From AC-32 sp963813435 (lineage in GTDB: Bacteria; Actinomycetota; Thermoleophilia; Gaiellales; Gaiellaceae), in contig CAWEYY010000003.1 in assembly GCA_963813435.1 (NCBI GenBank), forward strand, positions 1,364,001 through 1,428,000: a stretch of 64,000 bases of DNA, given 5' to 3'. This document shows positions 7,314 through 15,174 of the stretch, in pieces. The notes beneath the pieces were generated by a model. It ran no database searches. It was not told where the DNA came from and saw only the letters and a program-made list of their open reading frames with translations. The position numbers and the translations under genes were made by a program. Every line of letters begins with the position of its first letter. Position 1 is the first letter of the stretch.

Positions 7314-8558
7314 CTACCCGAGCAGCTTTCGGGTCTTCTGGATGCCGTCGACGAGCCGGTCGATCTCCTCCGGCACCGAGTACAGGTAGAAGCTCGCGCG
7401 GTTCGTCGCCGCGACGCCGAGGCGAGTCATCAGCGGCTGGCAGCAGTGGTGACCCGCCCTGATCGCGACCCCCTCCGAGTCGAGCACCTGCGCGACGTCG
7501 TGCGGATGGATGTCACCGAGGTTGAAGGACACGATCCCGGCCCGGCGGTCGGGCGGCGGCCCGTAGAGGACGATCCCCGGCACCTCCGAGAGCCGCTCGA
7601 TCGCGTGGGCGGCCAACTCCTGCTCGTACGCCTCGATCTCCTCGATCCCGATCGCGTTCAGGTAGTCGATCGCCGCGCGCAGGCCGATCGCCTCGGCGAT
7701 CGGCGCCGTGCCCGCCTCGAACTTGTGCGGGATCTCGCCCCAGGTGGTGTCCTCGAACCGGACCCTGCTGATCATGTGCCCGCCGAGGTTGAACGGCTCC
7801 ATCGCCTCGAGCAGCTCGCGGCGGCCCCAGAGCGCGCCGACCCCGGTCGGGCCGCACATCTTGTGGGCCGAGAAGGCGAGGAAGTCGCAGTCGAGCGCCT
7901 GGACGTCGACCGGATGATGCGGCGCAGCCTGGGCCGCATCGACGACCATGATCGCGCCCTGTGCGTGCGCCCACGCGGCAAGCTTCTCGACCGGGTTGAT
8001 CGTGCCGAGCGCGTTCGAGACGAGGTTCGTCGCGACCACCTTCACGTTCCCGTCGCCCGGGATCGCCTCGAGATCGCCGAGGTCCAGCTCGCCGGTGTCG
8101 GTCAGGTGGATCATCCGGAAGCCGGCGCCCGTGCGCTTCGCCATGTACTGCCAGGGCACGAAGTTCGAGTGGTGCTCGAGCTCGGTGACGACGACGAGGT
8201 CGCCCGGGCCGAGGTTGTTCAGCCCCCACGCGTACGCGACGAGGTTGAGCCCTTCTGTCGCCGAGCGCGTGAAGATCACCTCGCGCGCCGACGGCGCGTT
8301 GATGAACGCCCCCACCGACTCGCGCGACCCCTCGAACTCCGCGGTCGCGCGCTCGGAGAGCGTGTAGACGCCCCGGTGCACGTTCGCGTACGAGGTCTCG
8401 TAAAACGTGCGCATCGCGTCCAGCACCTGGCGCGGCTTCTGCGCGGTCACGGCCGAGTCGAGATAGGCGAGCGGCTTCCCGTGGATCTTCTGCTCGAAAA
8501 TCGGGAAGTCGGAGCGCAGCTTCTGCGCGTCCAGGCTGGATCGTGCTGTCAGCACCAC
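7314..8558 (-). CDS. sufS: Cysteine desulfurase SufS
   Basis: PLP enzyme that removes sulfur from L-cysteine and carries it as a persulfide for Fe-S cluster building. From the GTG at 8558 it is 414 residues. Motifs include ELEHHSNFVPWQ (126-137, PLP-stacking His130), VVDAAQ (205-210), AFSAHKMCGPTG (228-239, Schiff-base Lys233) and RAGHHCCQP (367-375), where Cys372 is the sulfur-carrying cysteine, unusually followed by a second Cys. The frame is open further upstream, but that would overlap the divergent cytochrome gene. The TACGAT box 6 nt before this GTG supports the shorter start. Confidence 0.95.
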   Translation of the reverse strand: MVLTARSSLDAQKLRSDFPIFEQKIHGKPLAYLDSAVTAQKPRQVLDAMRTFYETSYANVHRGVYTLSERATAEFEGSRESVGAFINAPSAREVIFTRSATEGLNLVAYAWGLNNLGPGDLVVVTELEHHSNFVPWQYMAKRTGAGFRMIHLTDTGELDLGDLEAIPGDGNVKVVATNLVSNALGTINPVEKLAAWAHAQGAIMVVDAAQAAPHHPVDVQALDCDFLAFSAHKMCGPTGVGALWGRRELLEAMEPFNLGGHMISRVRFEDTTWGEIPHKFEAGTAPIAEAIGLRAAIDYLNAIGIEEIEAYEQELAAHAIERLSEVPGIVLYGPPPDRRAGIVSFNLGDIHPHDVAQVLDSEGVAIRAGHHCCQPLMTRLGVAATNRASFYLYSVPEEIDRLVDGIQKTRKLLG

Positions 8559-8563
8559 GTGGC

Positions 8564-8570
8564 TATCGTA
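8564..8570. promoter_or_regulatory. Overlapping divergent -10 boxes for sufS and the cytochrome c gene
   Basis: The 22-bp gap between the divergent starts holds TACGAT on the minus strand (8565-8570, 6 nt before sufS) and TATCGT on the plus strand (8564-8569, 11 nt before the cytochrome gene). The two cores overlap, so RNA polymerase cannot occupy both at once. Confidence 0.35.
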
Positions 8571-8580
8571 CCCACGCGCC

Positions 8581-9954
8581 GTGGCTAGAAAGCTTCGCCT
8601 TCTCAGCGGTGGGGTCATCCTCGCGATCGGGCTCATCTCAGGCGGTTGCTCGGGCTCCAAGCCCGCTGCCGACTCGCCCGGAGCCAAGGTCTTCGCGAGC
8701 GCCGGCTGCGGAAGCTGCCACACGCTCGAGGCCGCCGGCGCCAAAGGGCAGATCGGGCCGAACCTCGACGAGCTGAAGCCCGACGAGTCGACGGTCGCCC
8801 ATCAGGTCCGGGTCGGCGGCAACGGCATGCCCTCGTTCCGCAAGCGCCTTGCAAGCGGACAGATCGAAGAGGTCGCCTCGTTCGTCGCCGAGGCCTCACG
8901 CAGCTCCGGAACCGGGGCCGCGTTCGAGCCCGACGACACGACAGTCGGGAGCTGCGAGAAGAGCGGCAAGCCGTACTGCTACCGCCAGGCGTTCGGGAAC
9001 ATCGCCTACAAGGACGGGCCAGAGAAGGCGCTCGCCCTGCTCGCCACCGACGACCGGGCGATGGAGCAGGTGCACGCCGACTGCCACCAGATCGCGCACT
9101 GGGTGGGCCACGCCGGGCTCGCGCACTACAAAGGCAACGCGGCCGACGCGCTCGCGCACGGCGGGATGACCTGCAACTCCGGCTATTACCACGGGGTCCT
9201 CCAGGTCGCGCTTGCGGGCCTTCCGAAGGACGAGGTCGTTCGAAAGGCCCGCCGGCTGTGCACGGCGCCGGCGGTGAACACGGACGCCTTCCTGTTGTAC
9301 CAGTGCGTCCACGGCCTCGGACACGGGCTGATGATCTACAGCGGGAACGAGCTGCCCTGGTCGCTGCAGACCTGCCACAAGCTCCAGACGAGCTTCGACC
9401 GGATCTCCTGTACGGGCGGCGTCTTCATGCAGAACCTCGACACCACGATGGGAACCTCGCGCTACCTCCGCGCCAAGAACCCGCTCTACCCATGCACGAT
9501 CGTGTCCGAGCAGGACAAGCTCTACTGCTACCTGATGGTCACGTCGAGGATTCTGTCCCTCGACGGCTACAGCTGGCGCAAGACCGCGGCCTGGTGCCGA
9601 AAGAGCGAGCCAGGCTGGGTCGCGACCTGCTTCCAGTCGTACGGCCGCGACGCGTCGGGGACCACGCAGTACCACTCGAGAGAGACGATCAAGCTCTGCA
9701 AGATCGCGGGCAAGGACGCCAGCGAGTGCATGTACGGCGCGGCGCGCGACTACGCGAACAACTACGCGGGCGGGAAAGAGGCCGCGCAGCTTTGCAATGC
9801 CGCTCCCGCGCGCTACCGAGCCCGCTGTTACGAGGGCATCGGCACGATCCTCGGCGCGCTCCACAGCCTCGGCGCGGAACGAAAGGCCGCCTGCGACGCG
9901 GTCACTCCTCGCCGCTACCGGCGGGACTGCCTCAAGGGCGCGGCCGTCATCTAG
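8581..9954 (+). CDS. Lipoprotein cytochrome c fused to a Cys/His-rich domain of unknown function
   Basis: A 457-residue exported lipoprotein: lipobox ISGGC (Cys23), then a class I cytochrome c domain with CGSCH (43-47), GPNLDEL and axial-ligand candidate Met83 in NGMPSF. Residues about 120-457 form a second domain with 18 cysteines and repeated Cys/His motifs: CHQIAHWVGHAG (168-179), CNSGYYHG (198-205) and CVHGLGHG (242-249). The even Cys number suggests disulfides; the His clusters suggest metal or heme binding, but no other CxxCH is present. I do not recognise this domain. The gene sits on the opposite strand between sufD and sufS. No Shine-Dalgarno is seen. Confidence 0.8.
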   Translation: MARKLRLLSGGVILAIGLISGGCSGSKPAADSPGAKVFASAGCGSCHTLEAAGAKGQIGPNLDELKPDESTVAHQVRVGGNGMPSFRKRLASGQIEEVASFVAEASRSSGTGAAFEPDDTTVGSCEKSGKPYCYRQAFGNIAYKDGPEKALALLATDDRAMEQVHADCHQIAHWVGHAGLAHYKGNAADALAHGGMTCNSGYYHGVLQVALAGLPKDEVVRKARRLCTAPAVNTDAFLLYQCVHGLGHGLMIYSGNELPWSLQTCHKLQTSFDRISCTGGVFMQNLDTTMGTSRYLRAKNPLYPCTIVSEQDKLYCYLMVTSRILSLDGYSWRKTAAWCRKSEPGWVATCFQSYGRDASGTTQYHSRETIKLCKIAGKDASECMYGAARDYANNYAGGKEAAQLCNAAPARYRARCYEGIGTILGALHSLGAERKAACDAVTPRRYRRDCLKGAAVI

Positions 9955-11126
9955 GCCTGCGGGATGCGCGCCTCGAGCGCGCTCGTGACGGCCTCGCGCA
10001 CCGGCTCCAGCTCGATCCGGTCGAGCACGTCCTGGAAGAAGCCGCGCACGATCAGCCGCTCGGCCTCGGGGCGCGGGAGCCCGCGGGCCATCAGGTAGAA
10101 GAGCTGCTCCCGGTCGACGCGACCGACGGTCGCGCCGTGGGTGCAGCGGACGTCGTTCGCGAGGATCTCGAGCCCGGGGATCGGAACGGCGTGCGTCGTC
10201 GGCGACAACATCAGGTTGCGGCACTCCTGGTAGGCGTTCGTCTTCTGCGCGCCCTCCTCGACGCGGATCATCCCGCGCCAGACGGCCGTGGCGTGGTCGC
10301 GCAGCGCGCCCTTGAACGCGAAGTCCGACTCCGTGTTCGGCGCGATGTGCTCCTGGAACGTGTCGTAGTCCAGGTGCTGCTCGCCGTCTGCGAAGTAGGC
10401 GCCGGTCACGCGTGAGGTCGCGCCCGGGCCCGCGAGGTCGTTCTGGATCCGCACCTTGCCCTTCTTCGAGCCGAAGCCGCCGCTGACCCAGTCGAGCTCG
10501 GCGTCGCGCTCGACCCGCGCGTGGTGCGACGCGAAGTGCCACGTCTCGCGGGAGAGGTTCTGCAGCGACACGTACTCGAGCTTCGCGGCCTGCTCGACAT
10601 GGAGCTCGACGACGGCGTTGGAGTAGCCCGAGAGCGACGGCGTGGCCGACGTGTACTCCTCGACCAGCGAGAAGCGCGAGCCCTCGCCGGCGATCACGAG
10701 CAGGCGCCAGAAGAGCGACCCGCCCTCGACCGCGTTCGCCACGCGCACGTAGAGCGGACGCTCGAGCTCGAGGCCGGCCGGAACGTGGACGAGCAGCCCG
10801 TGCTGCCAGACGGCCGCATTGTGCGCGGCGAACTTGTCGTCCTGCGCGGAGACGAGCGAGCCCAGCCGCTCGTGCGCCTCGTCGAGCGGCTCGAAGCGGA
10901 TCTCCGCGGGCGCACGCGAGATCTCGATCCCGGTCTCCGTGACCGTCGCCATGGCGGCCACGTCGAGCTCGACCATCGCCTTCGCGGCCGCGTCCGGGGT
11001 TTGACCCTCGCCCTGGCCGAACGAGTCGGGGTCGAAGCCGCGCAGGTCCGTGAAGCGCCAGTGCTCCTCGGTCGTCCCGGGGACCGGAAGCTCGCGGTAG
11101 TGCTCGAGTGCCTCGGCTCTAGTCAT
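9951..11126 (-). CDS. sufD: Fe-S cluster assembly protein SufD
   Basis: Subunit of the SufBC2D scaffold. 391 residues from the ATG at 11126, which lies 8 bp inside the end of the preceding VOC gene; upstream residues in this frame are shadow sequence. It has the SufB/SufD beta-helix core: VHVPAGLELERPLYVR, FRFSLVEEYTS-like text, TFQEHIAPNTESDFAFKG and the C-terminal HGATVGRVDREQLFYLMARG, where the conserved His and Cys (NDVRCTHGATVG) are in place. SufD is separated from sufB by VOC genes. Its stop overlaps the convergent cytochrome gene by 4 bp. Confidence 0.93.
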   Translation of the reverse strand: MTRAEALEHYRELPVPGTTEEHWRFTDLRGFDPDSFGQGEGQTPDAAAKAMVELDVAAMATVTETGIEISRAPAEIRFEPLDEAHERLGSLVSAQDDKFAAHNAAVWQHGLLVHVPAGLELERPLYVRVANAVEGGSLFWRLLVIAGEGSRFSLVEEYTSATPSLSGYSNAVVELHVEQAAKLEYVSLQNLSRETWHFASHHARVERDAELDWVSGGFGSKKGKVRIQNDLAGPGATSRVTGAYFADGEQHLDYDTFQEHIAPNTESDFAFKGALRDHATAVWRGMIRVEEGAQKTNAYQECRNLMLSPTTHAVPIPGLEILANDVRCTHGATVGRVDREQLFYLMARGLPRPEAERLIVRGFFQDVLDRIELEPVREAVTSALEARIPQA

Positions 11127-11475
11127 AGGGCTTGTACCTCCGATGCAGGATGACCGCGTTCCCGTCCGGGTCGAGGCAGACCGCCATGTTGCAGACGCCG
11201 GTGTCGCCCGCGCCGACGAACTCGACCCCGCGTGCCTCAAGCTCCGCCTTCGCCGCCTCGACATCCCCCACGCGGACGGCGAAGCCGCCGACATCGGGCT
11301 TGAACTCGAAGCCCTCGCTCTCGGGCTCCCAGAACGTGATCGTCACCTGACCCGCGGTCAGCTCCTCGGGGTTGTTCGAATCCTCGGGCAAGCCGAGAAC
11401 GTCGCGGTACCAGGCGATCGCACGCGCCATGTCCCGGGTCGGGACGTTGATGAAGTCGACGCGCTCGACCTGCAT
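11119..11475 (-). CDS. VOC-superfamily (glyoxalase/dioxygenase-like) protein
   Basis: 118 residues, a single VOC module of two beta-alpha-beta-beta-beta units: MQVERVDFINVPTRDMARA, WYRDVLGLPEDS and the closing CLDPDGNAVILHRRY. The usual first metal ligand (His in strand 1) is replaced by Asp7, as in all VOC modules of this cluster, so glyoxalase activity should not be assumed. GVCNMAVCLDPDG contains two Cys. The start codon shares its last base with the upstream VOC stop (TGATG) and its end overlaps sufD, so the set is one operon. Confidence 0.85.
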   Translation of the reverse strand: MQVERVDFINVPTRDMARAIAWYRDVLGLPEDSNNPEELTAGQVTITFWEPESEGFEFKPDVGGFAVRVGDVEAAKAELEARGVEFVGAGDTGVCNMAVCLDPDGNAVILHRRYKPYD

Positions 11476-12221
11476 CAGGGGAGGCTCCCGTCGGAGTACG
11501 GCGCGTAGCGGTGGTGCAGCATCAACCTGTTGCCGTCGGGATCAGCGAAGAACGCCATGTGGCAGACGCCCGAGTCGTAGGCCTCGGCGAACTCGAACTC
11601 GACGCCGCGTTCCTGCAGGCGCTCCATCGACTCCGCCACGTCGGCCACGCGCAGCGCGATCCCGTACTCGGGCTGGAACTCTCCGCCGCCCTTCTGCTCG
11701 GGCGTGCTGAGGACGAAGCCGACGTTGTCGGCACCGAACTCGGGCCAGTCGTCGCTCGACAGCCGGTTGCGCTTCAGGCCGAGCGTCTTGCCGTAGAAGT
11801 CCCCCGCTCGCTCGCGGTCGGTGACGTTGACGCCGACGAAGTCGGTTCGCTCGATCTCGCCCTCGGGGACGTCGAAGCTCTCGATCTGTTCGTAGCGCCG
11901 GTGGAACAGCAGCCGGTTGCCGTCAGGGTCGCTGAACGGCGCCCCGTTGCAGACGCCGGAGTCGAACGTGTCCATGTGGAACTCGACGCCGGCCTCCTCG
12001 AGCTCGCCCCGCGCTTCCTCGACATCGGGGACGCGCAGGCCCACCGCGCCGCCGAACTGAGACAGTCCGATGGTCAGATTGCCGGTCTCGTACTCGACCC
12101 AGCGCTCACCGGAGCTGTGCGGGTTCCGCGCGAGGCCGAGCGTCTGTCCGTAGAACTCGTCGGCCCGGGCGAGGTCGGAGACGGAAACCGCGATGAAGTC
12201 GACGTGGCCGACGGCCGTCAC
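11475..12221 (-). CDS. Tandem two-module VOC-superfamily protein
   Basis: 248 residues with two full VOC modules (about 1-120 and 125-248), each starting VxFIxV/VTD and ending FSDPDGNRLLFHRRYEQ or FADPDGNRLMLHHRYAPY. The modules resemble each other and the neighbouring single-module genes, so the group arose by local duplication. The GTG start at 12221 overlaps the TGA of the upstream VOC gene. VTAVGHVDFIAVSVSD keeps a His before the Asp-containing strand. Substrate unknown; metal-dependent isomerase, dioxygenase, lyase or antibiotic-binding roles all exist in this fold. Confidence 0.8.
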   Translation of the reverse strand: MTAVGHVDFIAVSVSDLARADEFYGQTLGLARNPHSSGERWVEYETGNLTIGLSQFGGAVGLRVPDVEEARGELEEAGVEFHMDTFDSGVCNGAPFSDPDGNRLLFHRRYEQIESFDVPEGEIERTDFVGVNVTDRERAGDFYGKTLGLKRNRLSSDDWPEFGADNVGFVLSTPEQKGGGEFQPEYGIALRVADVAESMERLQERGVEFEFAEAYDSGVCHMAFFADPDGNRLMLHHRYAPYSDGSLP

Positions 12222-12599
12222 GGCAGCCTCCCGTCCGCGTGCGGTGCGTAGCGGCGGTGCAGCATCAGCGAGTTGCCGTCTGGGTCGTGGAAGAACGCCA
12301 TGTGGCAGACGCCGCTGTCGTGGGTCTCGCCCTCGAACTCGACGCCCTTCGCCTCGAGCTCGGAGCGCGCTTCCTCGACGTCGGGCACGCGCAGCGCGAT
12401 GTACGCGGTGTGCGGGCCCGTGAACGTGCGCCCGACCTTGGTCAGGTCGATCAGGTAGAGGCTCAGGTTCTCGCCGAGCTGAAACTCCGGAAACCCGCCC
12501 GGAACCATCTCCAGGCCAAGGGTGCTCCTCGTAGAAGCCGGTCGCACGCTCCATGTCCGTGACCGGCACCGACACGAAGTCGGTGCGTTCTACTTGCAT
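12218..12599 (-). pseudogene. Single-module VOC protein, frameshifted by one extra base
   Basis: Starts MQVERTDFVSVPVTDMERA, almost the same N-terminus as the gene at 11475, then after GFYE the frame is lost. The next frame resumes with STLGLEMVPGGFPEFQLGEN, VPDVEEARSELEAKG and HDPDGNSLMLHRRYAPHAD and ends at a TGA overlapped by the next VOC start. Dropping one base within GAGGAG (about 12526-12530) restores a 126-residue protein. It is followed directly by tandem VOC genes, and the upstream side carries repeat B1. Natural decay and sequencing insertion are both possible. Confidence 0.75.
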
Positions 12600-12619
12600 C
12601 GCTTCAAGCTCCCATTGTG

Positions 12620-12693
12620 TCGACCGGTCATTTCAGACGTACCCACGAGCAAGCCCGCGCGTCCTGATGTCGGCACCGCAAGCGGCGCCTCGG
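12620..12693 (+). repeat. Twin-hairpin repeat, version B (copy B1), inside sufB
   Basis: Version B unit starting TCGACCGGTCATTTCAGACG, followed by hairpin 1 (around GAGCAAGCCCGCGC) and hairpin 2 (GGCACCGCAAGCGGCGCC). Most of it (12633-12693) is translated as the last ~20 residues of SufB, including its stop codon. Confidence 0.8.
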
Positions 12694-14114
12694 CTCAACC
12701 GACCGAGCCCTTCCATCTGAAGCTGGATCAGGCGGTTCAGCTCGACCGCGTACTCGAGCGGGAGCTCCTTGGTGATCGGCTCGACAAAGCCGGAGACGAT
12801 CATCGCGGAGGCCTCCGCCTCGGAGAGCCCGCGCGACATCAGGTAGAAGAGCTGCTCCTCGCCGATCTTCGAGACGGTCGCCTCGTGGCCGATGTCGACC
12901 TCGTCCTCGTCGATCCGGATGTACGGGTAGGTGTCGGAGCGTGAGTCCTCGTCGAGGATCAGCGCGTCGCAGACCACCTTCGACTTCGCGCCCTTTGCAC
13001 CCTTGGCGACCTCGAGCAGGCCGCGGTAGCCGGCCCGGCCGCCGTTCTTGGAGATCGACTTGGACGTGATCACCGAGGTCGTGTTCGGCGCCATGTGGAC
13101 GGCCTTGCCGCCGGCGTCCTGGTGCTGGCCGTCGCCCGCGAAGGCGATCGAGAGCACCTCGCCGTGCGCGCCCTCGCCGAGCAGCCAGATCGCCGGGTAC
13201 TTCATCGTCAGCTTGGAGCCGAGGTTGCCGTCGACCCACTCCATGGTCGCGTTCTCGTAGGCGACCGCGCGCTTGGTGACGAGATTGAAGACGTTGGTCG
13301 ACCAGTTCTGGATCGTCGTATAGCGGCAGCGCGCGTTCGGCTTGACGATGATCTCGACGACCGCCGAGTGGAGCGAGTCGCTCGAGTAGATCGGCGCGGT
13401 GCAGCCCTCGACGTAGTGCACGTAGGCGCCCTCGTCGACGATGATCAGCGTCCGCTCGAACTGACCCATGTTCTCGGCGTTGATCCGGAAGTAGGCCTGG
13501 AGCGGCATCTCGATCTTCACGCCCGGCGGCACGTAGATGAACGAGCCGCCCGACCAGACGGCCGAGTTCAGCGCCGCGAACTTGTTGTCGTTCTGCGGGA
13601 TGATCGTGCCGAAGTACTGCTTGACGATGTCCTCGTGCTCGCGGAGGCCGCTGTCCATGTCGAGGAAGAGCACGCCCTGCGCCTCGAGCTCCTCCTGGAG
13701 CTTGTGGTAGACGACCTCGGACTCGTACTGCGCCCCGACCCCTGCGAGGTACTTCTTCTCGGCCTCAGGGATCCCGAGCTTGTCCCAGGTGTCCTTGATG
13801 TCGGCCGGCAGGTCTTCCCAGGACGAGGCCTGCTTCTCGGTCGGACGGATGTAGTAGTAGATGTTGTCGAAGTCGATCTGGGCGACATTGCCGCCCCAGG
13901 TCGGCAGCGGGCGGGCGAGGAAGTAGTCGAGCGAGCGGTGGCGGAACTTCCGCATCCAGGCGGGCTCGTCCTTGTGCGAGGAGATCGCGTCGACCAGCTC
14001 GTGCGAGAGGCCGCGGCCGGACTTGAAGAAGTAGTCCTCGGGAACGTGGAAGCCGTACTTGATCTCGTAATCCGAGCCGATTCCGCTGACGACTTCGGTT
14101 TCCGTGACCGCCAT
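12633..14114 (-). CDS. sufB: Fe-S cluster assembly protein SufB with repeat-encoded C-terminal tail
   Basis: Scaffold subunit on which SUF clusters are built with SufC and SufD. 493 residues; the body matches SufB throughout: YGFHVPEDYFFKSGRGLS, YSSDSLHSAVVEIIVKP, RCRYTTIQNWSTNVFNLVTK, MAPNTTSVITSKSISKNGG and EDSRSDTYPYIRIDEDEVDI. SufB normally ends shortly after NRLIQLQMEG. Here the frame runs on into repeat B1 and adds about 20 Arg/Gly/Ala-rich residues (GRLSRGAACGADIRTRGLAR) before a stop. The ATG start overlaps the sufC TGA, so the two are translationally coupled. Confidence 0.95.
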   Translation of the reverse strand: MAVTETEVVSGIGSDYEIKYGFHVPEDYFFKSGRGLSHELVDAISSHKDEPAWMRKFRHRSLDYFLARPLPTWGGNVAQIDFDNIYYYIRPTEKQASSWEDLPADIKDTWDKLGIPEAEKKYLAGVGAQYESEVVYHKLQEELEAQGVLFLDMDSGLREHEDIVKQYFGTIIPQNDNKFAALNSAVWSGGSFIYVPPGVKIEMPLQAYFRINAENMGQFERTLIIVDEGAYVHYVEGCTAPIYSSDSLHSAVVEIIVKPNARCRYTTIQNWSTNVFNLVTKRAVAYENATMEWVDGNLGSKLTMKYPAIWLLGEGAHGEVLSIAFAGDGQHQDAGGKAVHMAPNTTSVITSKSISKNGGRAGYRGLLEVAKGAKGAKSKVVCDALILDEDSRSDTYPYIRIDEDEVDIGHEATVSKIGEEQLFYLMSRGLSEAEASAMIVSGFVEPITKELPLEYAVELNRLIQLQMEGLGRLSRGAACGADIRTRGLARGYV

Positions 14115-14881
14115 CAGGCGATCGCCTCCTCATACGCCTTGTAGCCCTCGGCCTCGAGCTTGTGCGCCAGCTCGGGACCGCCTTCCTCCACGATACGCCC
14201 GTCGACGAACACGTGCACGAAATCGGGCGTGATGTGATCGAGGATGCGCTGGTAGTGCGTGATCACGAGCGCGCCCATGTCGGGGCCCACGAGGTCCTGA
14301 ACGCCGTTCGCGACCACCTGCAGCGCGTCGATGTCGAGGCCGGAGTCGGTCTCGTCGAGCACCGCGATCCGCGGCTTCAGCATCGCCATCTGCAGGATCT
14401 CGACGCGTTTCTTCTCGCCGCCCGAGAAGCCGTCGTTCAGGTACCGCTGCGCGAGCTCGCGCGAGATCTTCAGCTCGTCCATCGCCTCGAGCAGCTCCTT
14501 GCGGAACTCCGGGATCGGCATCGGGTCGTCGGCGCCGCCCGCCTTCGCCTTCCGGATCGCGTTGATCGCGGAGCGGAGGAAGCTCGTCACGGTCACGCCC
14601 GGAACCGAGTGCGGGTACTGGAACGCGAGGAAGAGGCCGCGCTGGGCGCGCTCGTCCGCCTCGAGCTCCGTGACGTCCTCGCCGTCGAACAGGATCTGTC
14701 CCGAGGTGATCTGGTAGGCGGGATGACCCATCAGCGCGTAGGCGAGCGTCGACTTGCCGGAGCCGTTCGGGCCCATCACCGCGTGGACCTGATTCGTGTC
14801 CACGGAGAGGTCGACACCCTTGACGATCTCGGTGCCGTCCTCGAGCGCGACGTGGAGGTTCTTCAGTTCGAGCAGAGCCAT
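14114..14881 (-). CDS. sufC: SUF ATPase SufC
   Basis: ABC-type ATPase that drives the SufBC2D scaffold. 255 residues with Walker A GPNGSGKST (37-45), a Q-loop in LAFQYPHSVPGV, signature FSGGEKKR (152-159) and Walker B IAVLDE (172-177) followed by the SufC-typical TDSGLDIDAL. First gene of the suf region: a TAGCAT box lies 9 nt before the ATG with no Shine-Dalgarno, and it is divergent from tatA. No iron-sulfur regulator gene (sufR) is seen upstream. Confidence 0.96.
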   Translation of the reverse strand: MALLELKNLHVALEDGTEIVKGVDLSVDTNQVHAVMGPNGSGKSTLAYALMGHPAYQITSGQILFDGEDVTELEADERAQRGLFLAFQYPHSVPGVTVTSFLRSAINAIRKAKAGGADDPMPIPEFRKELLEAMDELKISRELAQRYLNDGFSGGEKKRVEILQMAMLKPRIAVLDETDSGLDIDALQVVANGVQDLVGPDMGALVITHYQRILDHITPDFVHVFVDGRIVEEGGPELAHKLEAEGYKAYEEAIA

Positions 14882-14890
14882 GTGCGACTC

Positions 14891-14896
14891 ATGCTA
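14891..14896 (-). promoter_or_regulatory. Putative -10 box (TAGCAT) for sufC
   Basis: TAGCAT on the minus strand, 9 nt before the sufC ATG. It would drive sufC-sufB-VOC-sufD. Confidence 0.4.
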
Positions 14897-14952
14897 GCGG
14901 CACGCATCCGGCCGTCGAGGGCAACCGGGCGGAGCTTCCGCCTGGGCGGTGC

Positions 14953-14958
14953 TACGCT
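14953..14958 (+). promoter_or_regulatory. Putative -10 box (TACGCT) for tatA
   Basis: TACGCT, 6 nt before the tatA ATG, no Shine-Dalgarno. Confidence 0.35.
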
Positions 14959-14964
14959 TCGCCC

Positions 14965-15171
14965 ATGGTGCCGGAGATCGGAATCCCGGGTCTCATCCTT
15001 ATCCTCGTCGTCGCCTTGCTCGTGTTCGGCCCGAAGCGGCTGCCCGAGATGGGGCGCTCGCTGGGTCGCGGCATGCGTGAGTTCAAGGACTCGATCAGCG
15101 GCGCGGACAAGGACGAGCCGACCGAGCTGCCGCCTCCGTCCGCGGACGACGTTCCGCCGACCAAGCCGTAG
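14965..15171 (+). CDS. tatA: Twin-arginine translocase subunit TatA
   Basis: 68 residues, the usual TatA size. One N-terminal transmembrane helix (about 5-21, IGIPGLILILVVALLVFG), the conserved FGPKRLPEMGRSLGRGMREF hinge and amphipathic helix, then an acidic, proline-rich tail. TatA oligomers form the passage for folded twin-arginine proteins. tatC follows 3 nt later. No tatB-like gene is adjacent, so this may be a two-component TatA-TatC system, or TatB lies elsewhere. Confidence 0.93.
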   Translation: MVPEIGIPGLILILVVALLVFGPKRLPEMGRSLGRGMREFKDSISGADKDEPTELPPPSADDVPPTKP

Positions 15172-15174
15172 CGC

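Noticed and set aside
11119..12599. One long VOC fusion of 374 residues
   Set aside because: The first ~125 residues are wrong-frame text after a one-base excess; start-stop overlaps show separate genes.
14965..15171. TatB instead of TatA
   Set aside because: The FGPKRLPEMGRSLG motif and short tail of 68 residues match TatA, and TatB proteins are usually longer.
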